NCBI GenBank assembly: GCA_023974075.1
Contig: CM043788.1
Coordinates: 20,245,996 to 20,309,995 of the forward strand
Reading direction: 5' to 3'
DNA from: Chaenocephalus aceratus
Taxonomy: Eukaryota; Chordata; Actinopteri; Perciformes; Channichthyidae
Length of the DNA: 64,000 nucleotides
The notes under the pieces are model-generated. The model saw nothing but the letters and a program-made list of their open reading frames with translations. It was not told the DNA's origin and did not search any database. The position numbers were made by a program, and so were the translations under genes. This document shows, piece after piece, positions 23,701 through 37,200 of the stretch (position 1 is the stretch's first letter; every line of letters begins with the position of its first letter).

Positions 23701-24587
23701 GAGAGTTTTCACAGCTGAAAGTAAATTTTGCATTATGATAAACTTGTCCATCTTTTAGACGGAACACTGTTTAAAATCTTTATTGTACTCACATGTTGGA
23801 TATTTCTTTATAAAATAAAGTTTTGATTCATCAAATTATCTAATGGAGACAAGGTCCCAGGAACAACACCGGGTTCTGGCCAACATTTGATAATGATATC
23901 ACATGATACCATTGGCCCAAAACATATATTTTCCATCATTGGGAAAAAGACATCTGTAAATCAGTATAATAAGATTTTCTTGCGGGAAATGCATTTCGAC
24001 CTGAATTATATTCCTTCTTTTGCTCATGTGAATGAACCCAACTGGAGCGGATACAAGATCAATTGTCCTCCAATATATTAGTTAGAACACTAAAGGAAGC
24101 CACAACAGGATTGACCCGAAAATAAAGGAGTTATGACAATTAACACAACACTCGACTATTTTCAGTTAAATTCCATTCTACCTTTATTGGTTTTTTTTGG
24201 TTGCACAAAGGTTTTAAGCAGTCAAAAGCCAATAAAATCAATAAATTACTGTGGCAAATGAAGTCATCTTCATTGACTTTGATATGTTAACAGGTTTAAT
24301 ATTTTGGCAATCGGTTCTTTTATATGCTCACTGTTACTGAAATAGATTAGATTTGCATTCATGCTTCGAGAAAGATTATTTGGTTTGAACTGGTAATACG
24401 CTAAAATATTGAGGTTAGTGTTTCTGTTTGTTTTGTTCCAACTGTGTTTGCTTTTTAGAGACTGTAAGAGTTGGTTAATATAATATTAAGAACATAATTA
24501 GTTTTACTCTTCAACTATCAAAATCCTGGTGTATTTCAGCACCATGGGCTGAATTCCAGTCCTCTGTTGTGAAACACAGCGGTAATA

Positions 24588-24588
24588 C

Positions 24589-24612
<24 letters not shown>
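24588..24612. repeat. (AT)n microsatellite
   Basis: About 12 AT units, intergenic. Confidence 0.9.
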
Positions 24613-24619
<7 letters not shown>

Positions 24620-26985
24620 GTATACATTGTATCTGGTTTATTTTGTGCATGAGTAAATTCATACTTAATAACTGTTGAGATGTTTTTACTGGAGAGGATT
24701 CTGTTCAATAATGACCGGCTGGAAATATCTGCAGTTGTGCTTAATCTACAAAAGGGCAATGGAAAGATGATTTTGCACTGAATTTAAAAGACATTTATAA
24801 AGATGAATATATTGTTGTTAGTTCAAGTGAATATTTGCTACCATTGTCATAATTTGCCTCTCAACAATTTGTATCCTAATGTTTACAAGATGAGAATTTG
24901 AAACTGTAATGGATGTGTATCATATTTGAAATTGTGTGTGTTTATCCATTGGTTGCATGGTTGCACTGATCATACTAAGGCAGATGGGCCACTGTGAGGT
25001 TATATCGGGAAAAAGGTACTATAATCTGTCATTTACAACCTAGTTTGGAAAAAATTGTTATATAAAAGATATATCGCTCAACGAAATTAGACACCACTGG
25101 TCTGGTTTTGACTTAACAAAGGGATGGTGATGGACCTTGAGTTGTTATAGACTATAACTGTGAGCCTATAGGGTTATAAAGCCCATAATAAGCTTAATGT
25201 GTATGACATGTATTGGGCAGTAGTTTCCAACACTTTGTAATTACAGTGACAAACAGTTGTCTGGAGAAGGTTGAATCCAAATGATTTGGTCATCACTTTT
25301 CCGTTGATCTGAAAGGCTTCTTCAGTCCATCTGTTGTGGATAATAGTGGTATCAGGTAACTATGCTAACCATGAGCACAGGACAATCCACTTTTACAATG
25401 AGGGAATGTAAGAGTCCTCGGCCACTATCACTCTTCAGCAACAATTAAAGCTGAAGAGGCTCTTTGGATGAACAGTGAAGTGTTTTGATTTTCTCCAGCC
25501 ATCGTAGCTTCAGGATTAGAACCATTGTTGAGAACAACTTGTGATAAAACAAAATGTGTTTGATAGCAAGATTTGCAAAGGCACAGTTTCAAATGTTGTG
25601 AAATACCTTTTGTCACTTTCTTGCTTTGAGTTTGATGAGGATTGACACCACTGCCATGTCTGCAAATTGTGAAAGTATGGAGCTAAATCCAGGGGGTGGT
25701 TAGCTTAGCTTAGCATACTGGCTGAAACAGGTTCAAATGACTACCGTTTCAAATTTGCCCAGTGGTCAATTTCGGTTTGGCAACAAATAATTGTGTTGCA
25801 TCCTAAAAGGCATTTTCCATATGGTCACAATTATAAAAGAGACGTCTGTATAACTGTTGACATAACCAGGAAGTACAACCTGAAGTTTGGAAAGCTTTTG
25901 GGCTCCAGCTCCATACATGCCTTCAGAGGGTGGGAGTGGTCTCTATCTCCTGCTCTACCGCTCCAAGAAAGTCAAAAGAACATTTCCCAAAACTACTCTG
26001 TATATCTTGAATGTGCCTATTCACTTCTGCTGTAATCATTTCTAATGTTGTAACTCAATCACAACATATAGAGAATGTTATGCTTGCCTCACATGAAGCC
26101 AATGTTTCCTGGTCTTGTACATACATAGAATTCTACTGTCAGGGGCCCCAACACATCCTTCAAAGCGCCCACCGCAGGACACCATATGTTCCTGTACTCC
26201 TGTGAAAACTTCAGCACACTTTCAGTGCCTCTAAACAATGTTGCCAATATACCACTGACAGACTCGAAGGATGCCTGGACGACTGATACTCTGATTTCTG
26301 CGGCTGTGTATGCGTGTGTGTTTTCTGAAGGATGAATAAACGAGCAGATGATAATAACACCCAAGCTGAATTGATGATCTACGGTGAATGTGTGTCTCGT
26401 GTGTTCTCTTCCATGGCTCAGATCTTACCGCTCCGGGGGAAATAACCACTCTGTTAGCGGATGCTGTTATTGGCTCACAGTGAGGAGACGATCTCCATAG
26501 CCTAGTTTCCACTGCACTGATAGCCAGGCTGCTCTCGTTATTATGGATATTAATGACACCAAGAAAGCTGTTCCTGTGCCCCTAGTTTGTTTGTTCGCCT
26601 GTCAGCAGGATATTGCACAAACATTATAAACAGATTGCCTGCAATGTGGTGTACTGGCCTCAGGTTTTTCTTTGGACTTCCAGGATGGTTATTTATTTTG
26701 CAACCATACAAATCAATACTTAAATTGGGCTAGTAGTCACACATTAAATATATTACACTACAGTAAACAGTGTTAGGGGAAACAAGTCTTTTCCAACAAA
26801 AATGCGCTGCTGCTGTTCATTCAGTGTACATTTTGAAAATCATTCACGCACATGAATTACTATTAATACTTCATGGGGTATTTGCACTTTGATATTTATA
26901 AGTCATATGCACGATTCTTGTCCTGAAACACTGCAGGTGTATTGTTGAGGGTTCAGAATACACTACATGTTTTATTCAATGTTAA

Positions 26986-27365
26986 AGGTGGGGTAGGTAA
27001 GTTTGAGAAACCGGCTCGAGATACACTTTTTGTTATATTCCATGGAATGCTCTTAACATCCCGATAGCAATGAATATCTTAAGTGCTTTGACAATAAATC
27101 CACAAAAAAATGTCATCTGTGGAAGCCGTAGTACTGTAAAAAGCACGACCAATTTTTAGCCGGTCCGGTTAAAGTAACTGGATGGCCTACCTGCCTGTCA
27201 GCCTTCCATCTGTGCACAAATTTATCTCGTGCCCTCATTGGTCATGTGCGTGTTCGTGTGTGTTGGAGGAGGGGCTCTGTAAGGAAGTGGCAGATTTTTT
27301 CCGGTCGTGTATTTTCAAATTCGAGCGCACTCGAGCTGGTTTCTCCAAAATTACCTACCCCACCT
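26986..27365. mobile_element. TTAA-flanked MITE, AGGTGGGGTAGGTAA family, copy 1
   Basis: The left end begins AGGTGGGGTAGGTAAGTTTG, and the right end reversed begins AGGTGGGGTAGGTAATTTTG, continuing as an imperfect inverted repeat of ~35 bases. TTAA flanks both ends (26982-26985, 27366-27369). There is no coding capacity. A second copy in the same orientation lies at 61501-61856. Confidence 0.85.
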
Positions 27366-27760
27366 TTAAGCACCGAATTAAACTAAGGTAGTAAATAAAC
27401 AGAAATAAACATTGATTACTGCCAATCATACTTGTGTAAAAACATGTAGATCATTGACTGGCTTCTCTTTCATTCAAACATCGATAAAAAAACCTTCCTC
27501 TATAGCTGGATGAACAAACACATTGTTTAATGGTCTTTAGTTCTGTTTTTGAAATGTGTGCCAGTTGTTCTTAAAAAATAATATTTCGTAAACTATCGAA
27601 TAAAATCATTATCTACTAACTAAAACAGCTAAATGGAAAACAGACATTTTTGTTCTTGTTATACATTCATACAGAATAAATAGTAAGGAAAAAAAGAACA
27701 ATATAAAACGTTAAAACAATACATTGATAATCCACTGACTCATATTATGGAGGTAAGGTG

Positions 27761-28062
27761 CAGGGGTGTCAAACTAAATTTCATCAAGGGCCACATTAAC
27801 ATTATGGTTGCACTCAAAGGGCCGGTTGTAACTTTAAGACTATAAATATATTATATATATATATATATATATAATAATGTATTATATATTACATAATTGC
27901 AAGTCTCTTCATTGCACATGTCACAACATTTGATGCATTGTGGGACATGTAGTTTATGGGCAACGTGCTTCTGTATAATATAACTGTATAATTATATGCT
28001 TTGCAAGCTCTTGCAGGCCAGATAAAATGAAGTCGCAGCGGGCCTTGAGTTTGACACCCCTG
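27761..28062. mobile_element. hAT-type MITE, CAGGGGTGTCAAACT family
   Basis: The ends CAGGGGTGTCAAACT and AGTTTGACACCCCTG form an inverted repeat. The body mentions 'gggcca' blocks near both ends and a (TA)n run near 27850. The flanking 8 bases (GTAAGGTG, GTCTAATG) agree only partly, so the duplication has decayed or the insertion is old. Noncoding. Confidence 0.75.
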
Positions 28063-29386
28063 GTCTAATGGATTTGTGTTCCTGAATCATTACTTAATCA
28101 TCACCATCATATCATCTATTTGTCTAACAGAAGATTTAAAGTTGTTGAGTCATCACAACTGTTAAAAACTATACACATTTCTCCCAGGGCTGTGAAAATG
28201 TAAAGCAGAAAGATTTTAATGTGTTTAAAAATACAATCGTTGTAGCGGCACAAACTCCCTATGCGTTATGCCGCTGAGAGGCTAATATGTGCTCTTTGCT
28301 GTGACGCGTTCCATATAAGAGTCCAAAGTCATTTATAGTCCAGTGTTTAATAAAACAAAAACAAACAATATACAACTCCCGACGTAACGGTCATCAGAGC
28401 GCCATTCACCCTCTTACTACATCATATCCTCCAAACCGAAGGTGACTAAATACCAATAAACCACACCCACGTGACCATTGCCGGAAGTGATAAACAATAA
28501 GAATTAAACGTGATGCAAACAGAAATGAAGATAATAATAATAATAGAAGTAATAAGTAATGGAAAAAAAGGTATTTTGGCTCATAAAATCGTAATTGTCA
28601 TCATCACCATCATTATCAAGGCTGTCAATGCCAGACGATGGTTCTGTGTTGATACTGGATTGCTCTATAGATTATGGCCATATAGTTGCCCTGGCAAGGC
28701 CTTGAGCCTCATGGCCAGTCTTTGCTGCAACATTAAATGCTTTTGATAAATTCTTGAACAAATCAGACTATTAGAATATCAATATAATGAATATGTATTA
28801 ACTCCCGTTTTTGACTTCCACATATCGTCACCTTAGAAGTTTATATTTCAGAACTTGTTAGCAAACAGTTATTCACACATCCAGCAGACACAGTTTCACA
28901 TAATGTTTCATTCATAATTGTGTTTCTCTTCGCCTGGTGAATACGAATCAAATATTCACTCTCCTTTTAGCTATATTTTAGTCTCTACCAACTCAAACTT
29001 ATTGGCTATTATGTAACACAAATGTACATAAAGCAACAGGTGCTTTGTATAATGCACTAAGCACACAATACAATTCTTTCAATCCCTTTTTAACTTGTCA
29101 TCCTTTGTTCTGGAGAGTGCCCCTTTTTATTTAAGAGTGTTATAATTGATGTGCGCTGTTCTTCGATATCATTCTTTTTGTGAATGCCTTTTTCTTTTCT
29201 GTTGTATTTTATATCTCATATGAACAACTGCAACAACACAAGAAACTACTTAATAATGACAAACACATGTCCACTCCTCCAGTTTGTTTTAAGGAGCACT
29301 GTCAAACAGTAAAGCAAACAGTTGTTTAGACGTTAATGAGGAAGTGATGACCCCAGTGTGGAAACTGGGTGTTTACTAGAAGAGAG

Positions 29387-29387
<1 letters not shown>

Positions 29388-29471
<84 letters not shown>
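29388..29471. repeat. (AC)n microsatellite followed by (AG)n
   Basis: About 41 AC units followed by a short AG run. Long open frames through it are artefacts of the repeat. Confidence 0.95.
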
Positions 29472-29474
<3 letters not shown>

Positions 29475-31154
29475 AGAGAGCAGAGAGCACCAGAATTGTT
29501 TGGCTTAATATGAAAGACAGCTGCAGATTTCCGATCATGATGTCTCAGACAGCCTGGGGACATGCAACCGTGGTCTTTGTTCCACTTTTATGACAGAACA
29601 GTGGAGGAAGGGAGGGAGATGTTTAATAAACAGGAAATCAATCAGTGAGTAGTTGTAAAATGCCCAATAATGACCTGCTCTGAGCCCTCTGTAGGTCATT
29701 GAAATGGTATAAACTGTACATTTCTGAAAAATAGAGGCTAAATATGTACCTATATAACGTTGCAAGTAGGGGATAAAAGATTTCCAAGCAGAACTTGCAA
29801 CTAATGTTTTTGTTTAATGCAACAAGTGTGTTGATTCTGTGATGAAAAGTTAATATATAACAGCATTTACTACATCATTCCATTTTATTGATCCTGGTTG
29901 AGAAGTTTGCATGTCACATTGGCAGTACATCAATAAACCACATTGTCATAATAATGCTAAATCAAACCTCAAGTACTACCATGGAATAATAGAATATTTC
30001 CTATCAAGCAGATCCATGCATACAAAGTGCAAAGGTGCATTATAATTTTGTGTGCAGCTATTGACAGGCACATCTATGGAAAATAACAAACAAACTTTTG
30101 TCTCTTCATTACATTATAGCAGTAATGTAAATGCATGGCTTACACCCTTGTAGAACAATTCATTACATAAGAAGTAAGATGTATACAATAATTGATAACA
30201 AAATATCCAGCTCTAATACTTGCTTAATTAATAGTTAATTCAGAGAAAAGTAAACTGCAACGATTCCAATACTTCATTGTCAAAGTATTTATTTGAAGCC
30301 GTATATTACTGGTTAAATGTGAAAGTATACTTTCTTAGTGTGATATGATAGCAGAGAGAATATGTTTGGATTTTGGACTGTTGTTCCAACAAAACAAGGC
30401 ATTCAAAAGCGTCACCACAGGCTCAGGAAACACATAATCAGTTATTGAAGAAAATATTTGGTAGAAAGATGAAAAATGTTGCATAACCACTACGTTCAAT
30501 AATTATAACTGGGGAAGAAATTATGCTTTTGAATGAACTCTGATTTTCTTTTTCTTTTTAAAAAGCCCACTAACCGATTTCCTTTCTTAGAATATTCATA
30601 TTTGATTTCAGAGCTGCAAACATGGATGCAGCAATGTAATGTTGGTTTATTATTAAATACATAATGATTAAGCATGTTTTTAAGAAAGCTGCATTTTACA
30701 GATGAAACAATAGGAATATTGTGTAGAGCAAAGTTAAAATGTGCCCAAGCTGTTGATGTTGTTGCTGTTGCATTGTGGTTATTTAGCATCCTCTGTTGGT
30801 CAGACACAGTAAGACAGAGGTCTGATTTTTGTGAATGGTTTCAAATTAGTTATATTAATTAATTTAATTAATTATAAGAGAAATGTTTCACTTTTTTGTA
30901 TGAATTAACAATCAATTAATGTGTTGGCCCATATAGCCTATATTGTTTTTTTATACAGATAATAGTACATTTGATCAAGAATTTCATCTGAATTGGGCTA
31001 TTCTGCGCAATAGGTACTTCTACGTAATTTTAACACCATGATTCTTGAGTAATTTTTCCAATACTGACAGATTCACAATTTTTTTTCTGGCCACACACAT
31101 TTTTGTTATTGTTTGCCCTATTTGAAAATCATCATGTATGTGAATTATCAACTA

Positions 31155-31160
31155 TTTATT
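31155..31160 (-). terminator. rnf14 poly(A) signal AATAAA
   Basis: The minus-strand AATAAA lies about 80 bases past the rnf14 stop codon, so the 3' UTR may be very short. Confidence 0.5.
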
Positions 31161-31239
31161 AAAGTACACTTAAAAAGCAGAATGATTTAAACACAGCGTA
31201 CCATGGGTTGCATCCCTCTGGCAGTGAAGGAGCACTGGG

Positions 31240-34200
31240 TCAGAACTCTCTGTAGTCAGCGGCGCAGCGACTGTCCACAAAGTGTTGGTTTGCACCTGTT
31301 TGCAGTCTGTCGAGGCAGGCCCAGCAGAAGCTATTCAAGCACTTTGAGCACGTCATCATATTACATCCTCTGTTCTTCTACAACACAGAACACAATAAGA
31401 TATGTGTTAACACATACAGTAGTACACAGTCAGAAATGTACACTGTAATAAAATGATTATCTGTAAACAATTGATCGTCTGCACACATGAGTTCACGTGC
31501 AATCAAAGCCAGACAGCAGGACTTCTGTAATAGGTGAACACAGTATCTGGATACCTGTATTCTGCAGAAGCAGTGAGGACAGTTCTTGCTGTTAAAGACT
31601 ATCCAGTCTTCATTCAGACAGTCCTCCAGAGTTTCCCTCATTATTTTGCGGCCGTATCTGTTCTCCAGGAGGCGCTGCCTCTGCTTACTGCCGCTGGCAT
31701 AGTCGTCCCACAGAGCCATCAGCCCCTCTGCAGACACACAGAAACACAGACCACGGCCTTAGATACACATCCAGACACAACACAATACACACAAATCAGA
31801 GGTGGAATTTGTCTAAGTACGTCTACTCAATTACTGTACTAATTACACATTTGAGCTTGTAAAGGTAAATAAAATAATAACTATATTTAGTTAGCATTTT
31901 AGATGCTTCTTCTTTTCTTCTAAAAACTGTACAGAATAACATACCATTTAAAACGTAAAAAAAGCAATTTAAACCCCCCTGTATGACATACATAATTAGG
32001 AACATGAGAGAACATCATATGAAGCAACATGATATTATATATTATAAGGGGCAAGTGCAAATAAAAAACAAGTTCTTGTATAATAAGAAAAATTATCTCA
32101 TAATAAGGCATATTTCAGTCACGAAATACCACATAATAAGGTGAAAATATAATACAGAAATGGTCTTATAAAAGGCAGACATATTTGAATAGAATAACCT
32201 AATTAAAAACATTTGGAGGTGCTTATCCAAATACTTAAATGATGATACTAAAACAATACACATGAGATGACAAGAAAGTGAAAATAAGAAATATAACACT
32301 AAAATAGTTTAAATAGTAATATAAAGTGATGCGATAATGGAAAGAGAAAACATTCTAGGTCGTCTTAGGATAATGAGTTTGAAGGAATCACATACTATAC
32401 AGAGAAGCTGTATCAGAAACCAATGTGAGTTTGGAAAATTGCACAATGTAAATCTATTCTAGTAGACCGCAACAATGGAATTATGATCAGTAGAAATGGC
32501 CATGACATGGGACCTTTAATGTAAACGTAAAACTGTTTTTGATCAGCTGATATTGCTTGTCCTTGTATTTAAAGTATTTGCTTTTCATGCCACTAAAAAC
32601 ATCTACTGCATTACATTTTAAAGGGAAAAAAAGGTTTTCAGTTACTTTACAAATTATAAGCTAACATGTTACACATACTGCTTGTGTACCTTGTGACTGT
32701 GGCAGATTTGCAATGCCCAGCTGTATTTCCTGTGTTCTCGTGCTCTTCTTCGCCCGACACTCTTCTGTTCCATGGTAGGTCTTCCTGCAGCTGACGCAGA
32801 AGGCAAAGCTGCACACAGAGCACTGGGCGGCACGGCTGGACTTCTCCACAATGACGGCCGAACCACAGGAAGTCCGAGGGCAGTACACCACATCTACGTG
32901 AAGAGGAGGAAAAAAGCAATAATCCATGAACCCACAGATTTATTTTTATGTATATTAAGGTGCTAAAAATATTATTTCTGTCTGGATATTCATGTGTCTC
33001 GTTTAACAACTGGCTCGAGAATAGCAGCTGAACATCCCATGCTTACCCTTAAATGGTTTCTGTATAATGGGGGATAGTCATTTGACAGGCTGACTCATAT
33101 GACTATATATATTGGTGTTACATGAGTATATTAGGGGTGTTATAAAAGTGTAATTATGGTGTAATGTGGGAGCCATAATGGTGTAATAGGGGTGTATTAT
33201 TGTGTAATATGGGTGTGATAACAGTGCAATAGGGGGAGTAATGTAGAATATAGCAATCAAGAAATGTTCATTTTTCTCAATGAGATTGCCCATTTAAGTG
33301 TTATAATGGTACACACCACCCATGCAGTCCAGCGTTGACTGTAGAAGGAGATGATCGTAGCGGTCGAACAGCTCCTCCCCTACCAGACTCCTCACCTACA
33401 GCACAAGGACAGTAGAAGTAGAAAAACTGTGTGTCAGAGAAGTCCGTAAATCTGAATCAAAATGCAAACTAATAAATATTAGTGTATTTTTTGTTGACCT
33501 GTACCAATTATTAGCTGATATAAGCTTATTCAGGATAATTCGATTGTTGGTTGGTATATCTGCATAAACTGAATTTTTTTTTTTACTCCACTACATTATT
33601 TGAATAGCTAATTAAATAGTTATTAACATATTTTAAATACAACCCTTTTAGTAAGCTACTCTTCAGCCCAAACATCTACAGTATTAAAGGTTACTTACAT
33701 ATTGATCAATAATAGTATAACGTAATATAAACAAAAATTAAGTTATTATATAAATTATATATCTATATAAATCAAGGAGAATTTAAGTAATATTCCTGTA
33801 CTTTTACTTAGATTCAGTAACACATTGAATGCTTGATTTTCACTCATAACAGAGTATGAACATTGTAGTATTGCTACCTTTACTCAGGTAAAATATCCAA
33901 ATATTTTTGCTCAGTTTGAGCATAGGTCTTAGCTTCCAGAAGAAGCAAAACAGAAGAAAGCGCTGAGGTTGGCAGAAGGGACAGATGGACGGATCTGTAC
34001 CAGTGCAGGTGTGGGGGTGGCAGGGCAGTCAGCGTCAGGACAGGTGACCCCTCGGACGTTCCCCTCTTTTATCTGGAGCTTGCAGAATTTGCCGAGACAG
34101 GCCCGGCAGAAAATATGGCCACATTCCGGCAGCTGCACACAGTCCGAACCAAGCCAGCCCTCAAAACACACACCACAGTCGAACACGGTGGTGGCAAACA

Positions 34201-37200
34201 TTTTCTGTTTCTGAGCCGCATTATGGATCAAGAGCTGGGAGAGGAGAGTTTGTGACGGAGTAAGCGAGAGACCAGAGAGCATTTGGTCTTCATTCTGAGA
34301 GGATTCTGAGGAGTGGGGCAAAGAAGCAGCTCCTTGTTCACTTTGATCCAGTGGGTCTGAGGAGCTGGGAGGAAGTAGTAATGAGGCTGAAACATCCCCT
34401 TCATTTAAGAACTCTTCCTGGCCATGTTTCAACTTGCCTGCGGCTGAGGACAGATCATTCTGGTGGTCAGCCGTAAACTCTGAGATCTGTTTAGCCTTTC
34501 TAGCATCTGAAGATATTTGGTTAGAGTGGTCATGGCCATCTGTAAGGAACACTCTTGGATTCTCCTCTTCCAAGGATCGTGCAGAAAGGTCTTCTTTACA
34601 TAAATCTGACACATTACAAACTGTGTGTTCTGACTTTGGATTGGAGTGATTGTTCTTTGGTTCCAAGAGTGCAGCATGTGATGGTTCCTGCAGGCTGTGT
34701 TCTTCAGAGGGGAGCTCCAGCAGAGTATGGATGTCCAGGAACTTGAGAGCATCTTCTTTAAGAAACTGTACCCAGGAGAAGAGCACCACAGCGCCTCCAG
34801 TGGCCTGGTAGAGGTCAGTCAGCTGATCAGAGACTGCAGAGAGCTGTGGGAGATGAGGGCAAATTGATTGATGTAATCTTTGTTGACACTTTGCAATCTG
34901 CAGTCATCTATTTCTGTCTGGCAGGTTGTAAATGTGATCAATAAAGTTTTAATTGAACCACATGGCTTGTACTGATTACCTGAGTGTGTGTCAGCCAGCT
35001 GCAAGAGAGGATGAAGGAGGGGGGGCAGCAGGATGGGTAGTCCTCAGGGAGTTCAAAGGTCAGCAGCACAGGTGGAAGGAACGATATCTCATACTGCCTC
35101 AGCGTATCTCCTTTGGAAAAAACAATAAGATCACATGACCAAAGTGCATTACATACTTTAAACAATTCAGTAAATGTGTGGTCCAAGTTACTAAGTACAT
35201 TTACTGAAGCACTGTACTTAAGTAACATTTAAAGATACTTGTACTTTACTTGAGTATTTATATTTATTTTTGCTACTCTGTACTTCTACCCCCACTACAA
35301 TTCAGAGGTTAATTGTGTACTTTTAATCCACTACATCTACACTGCCTTTAGTTACTTTACAGATTTAGATTAATAATGTGAAATATAAAAACTTAAATAA
35401 GACTTTAGTGACACCTGCAGTAAATTCACAAGCTACCCTGCAGTATACAAAGTAATTAAAACTAGCTGCACCTTTATAAGCTTTGATAACAGATTAATGC
35501 ATCAATAATTATAATCAAAACACATGATATATATTATTCTGAAATGGACCAATCTGCATAATAAGTACTTTAACTTTGGCACAGTATATTTTGATGACAA
35601 TACTTTAGTAGGGAGACCAGGGACAGTTGCAACACTTTTTGGGGTTTTCCCCATAAAAAACCATTTACAATAGGATAGCCATTTTGTTATTATACATTAT
35701 CAATATGTCAGCTACTAAAACAATGTATTTAAGATGTTTTATGAAATAAGTACAGGTTGGAAAATGTATTTTTTTTTTTTTAAACTCAACTGTTACAACT
35801 GTCCTTGTGTACAGGGACAGTTGTAACACGTGCCAGGCACGGTTGTAACATGTTAATAACGGTTACCTTTTTCACACTTACATGACAACAAATAGGGAAA
35901 GCTGTAAAATTCTAAGGCAACAAGATTTGAATGGGGTTTCACACATCCTCCAACAAACAATGAACAGGATAACAGATAACACACACAGCATCATCATCCT
36001 CTGTGAAAGATTAAACTGTTCTCTGAGAGGTGCTTCTACCTTAATTATGTAGACCTACCTCCTTTGAGCTGAGACCATAATATAAATCAGCTGCCTCCAT
36101 CAGGTAGTCTCTCAAAAGCATCTCCTGCTCTGTTGAGAACACCTTCTTTGGTGTCTAGTAGCCTACTCTTGGGGGTGTTTATGATCCCTGACTCTCCAAC
36201 CTCAGCCTCTTTTTATGGAACCGGTACAGGGTGACATGGCATATATCCAGGGACTTTGCCACTTCCCTGAATGATTTGCCCTTCTCAACTTCATTTGAGG
36301 CCCTCTGCAGCAGAGCAAGTGGCACTCCCCTGTCTGTCTTCCTCTTTCTGACATTTGGCATACTGTAAACACACACACACTTTAGGCCTACTGTACAGTA
36401 TTATATTCTGTTTATTTTTACAGGGACAATGTACACCAATAAACAATACAACTGTATGCTTGAATGAACAATTGATCATTCAAGCAAATGAGCCATCATT
36501 GTAAATGTGCCATGTTACAACCATCCCGTTACAACCGTCCCAGGACCACCAGTCTTGCTTCCACCCCCTGTGAACCTGCCTGATTGCTAGCTGGACCCAT
36601 ATTTAGCTAGTTATATTTGTAGCTTACAAAACAGTGATTCTAATAATACTAGTTTGGATTCCTAGACATTTGAACTCAAGACAGTATCCAAAAAATTCAT
36701 CATATAATTGTAGTTAATATTTTACCTCATAAACACACTTTAGCTGATATCTTACGCGAGAAATTCAAACATGGCTCCTTTTTTTCTCAGCGATCTTACC
36801 ATCTAACTGCGCATGTGCAGAGTGAGTTTCATCACTCTAGCTCTAGCTTGTTTGTGATTGGAGATAGTGAAGGTGTTTTTTTTTTTAAATGTTAAATGTG
36901 TTAGTGCAAACATTACACTATAACTTAAGCTGAAGCTAACAGTAATAACTATAAGATCTATCTGAAATAAATAAGTGTACTGAAACAAATACCAGTAACT
37001 GTATTGCATTGTTTTCTTATGCGCAATTACTTCATACTGTCTAGTTCTCTTTTTCGTCCTGCATTTATTGTGCCCCCCTCAGAAAATAACTAGCCCCCCA
37101 GTGAAATTGGTCTAGAACCGCCACTGTGTAACAGAGTATTCCTACATTCTGGTACTTTTACTTTTACTCAAGATCTGAGTATTTCTTCCACCTCTGCTTA

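Larger units (their letters stand above)
20768..31239. other. Gene-poor interval between zmat3 and rnf14
   Basis: No coding exon is recognisable in this 10.5 kb. The left part is probably zmat3 3' UTR, since the mammalian gene has a long one. Candidate plus-strand poly(A) signals are ATTAAA at 21915-21920 and AATAAA at 23814-23819, and neither is proven. A fragment beginning CCAGTGGTTCCCTAACC near 23558 resembles the end of a common fish hAT repeat. Two MITEs and two microsatellites are listed separately. The rest looks like unique AT-rich DNA. Confidence 0.6.
35181..37198. repeat. Dispersed fish repeat (TACTTGTACTTTACTTGAG family), split by insertion
   Basis: The left part (about 35181-35610) contains TACTTGTACTTTACTTGAG and CCACTACA-type words. 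The right part (about 37129-37198) ends GAGTATTTCTTCCACCTCT. These match a very common teleost repeat whose full copies begin AGAGGTGGAA and end TTCCACCTCT. The two parts flank inserted DNA that includes a pogo-like element. Other pieces of the family lie at 31800-31865 and 53640-54658. It sits in the first coding intron of rnf14. Confidence 0.65.

Noticed and set aside
33078..33293. Repetitive minus-strand frame with recurring HPYYTI words
   Set aside because: Translation of a noncoding minisatellite within an rnf14 intron.
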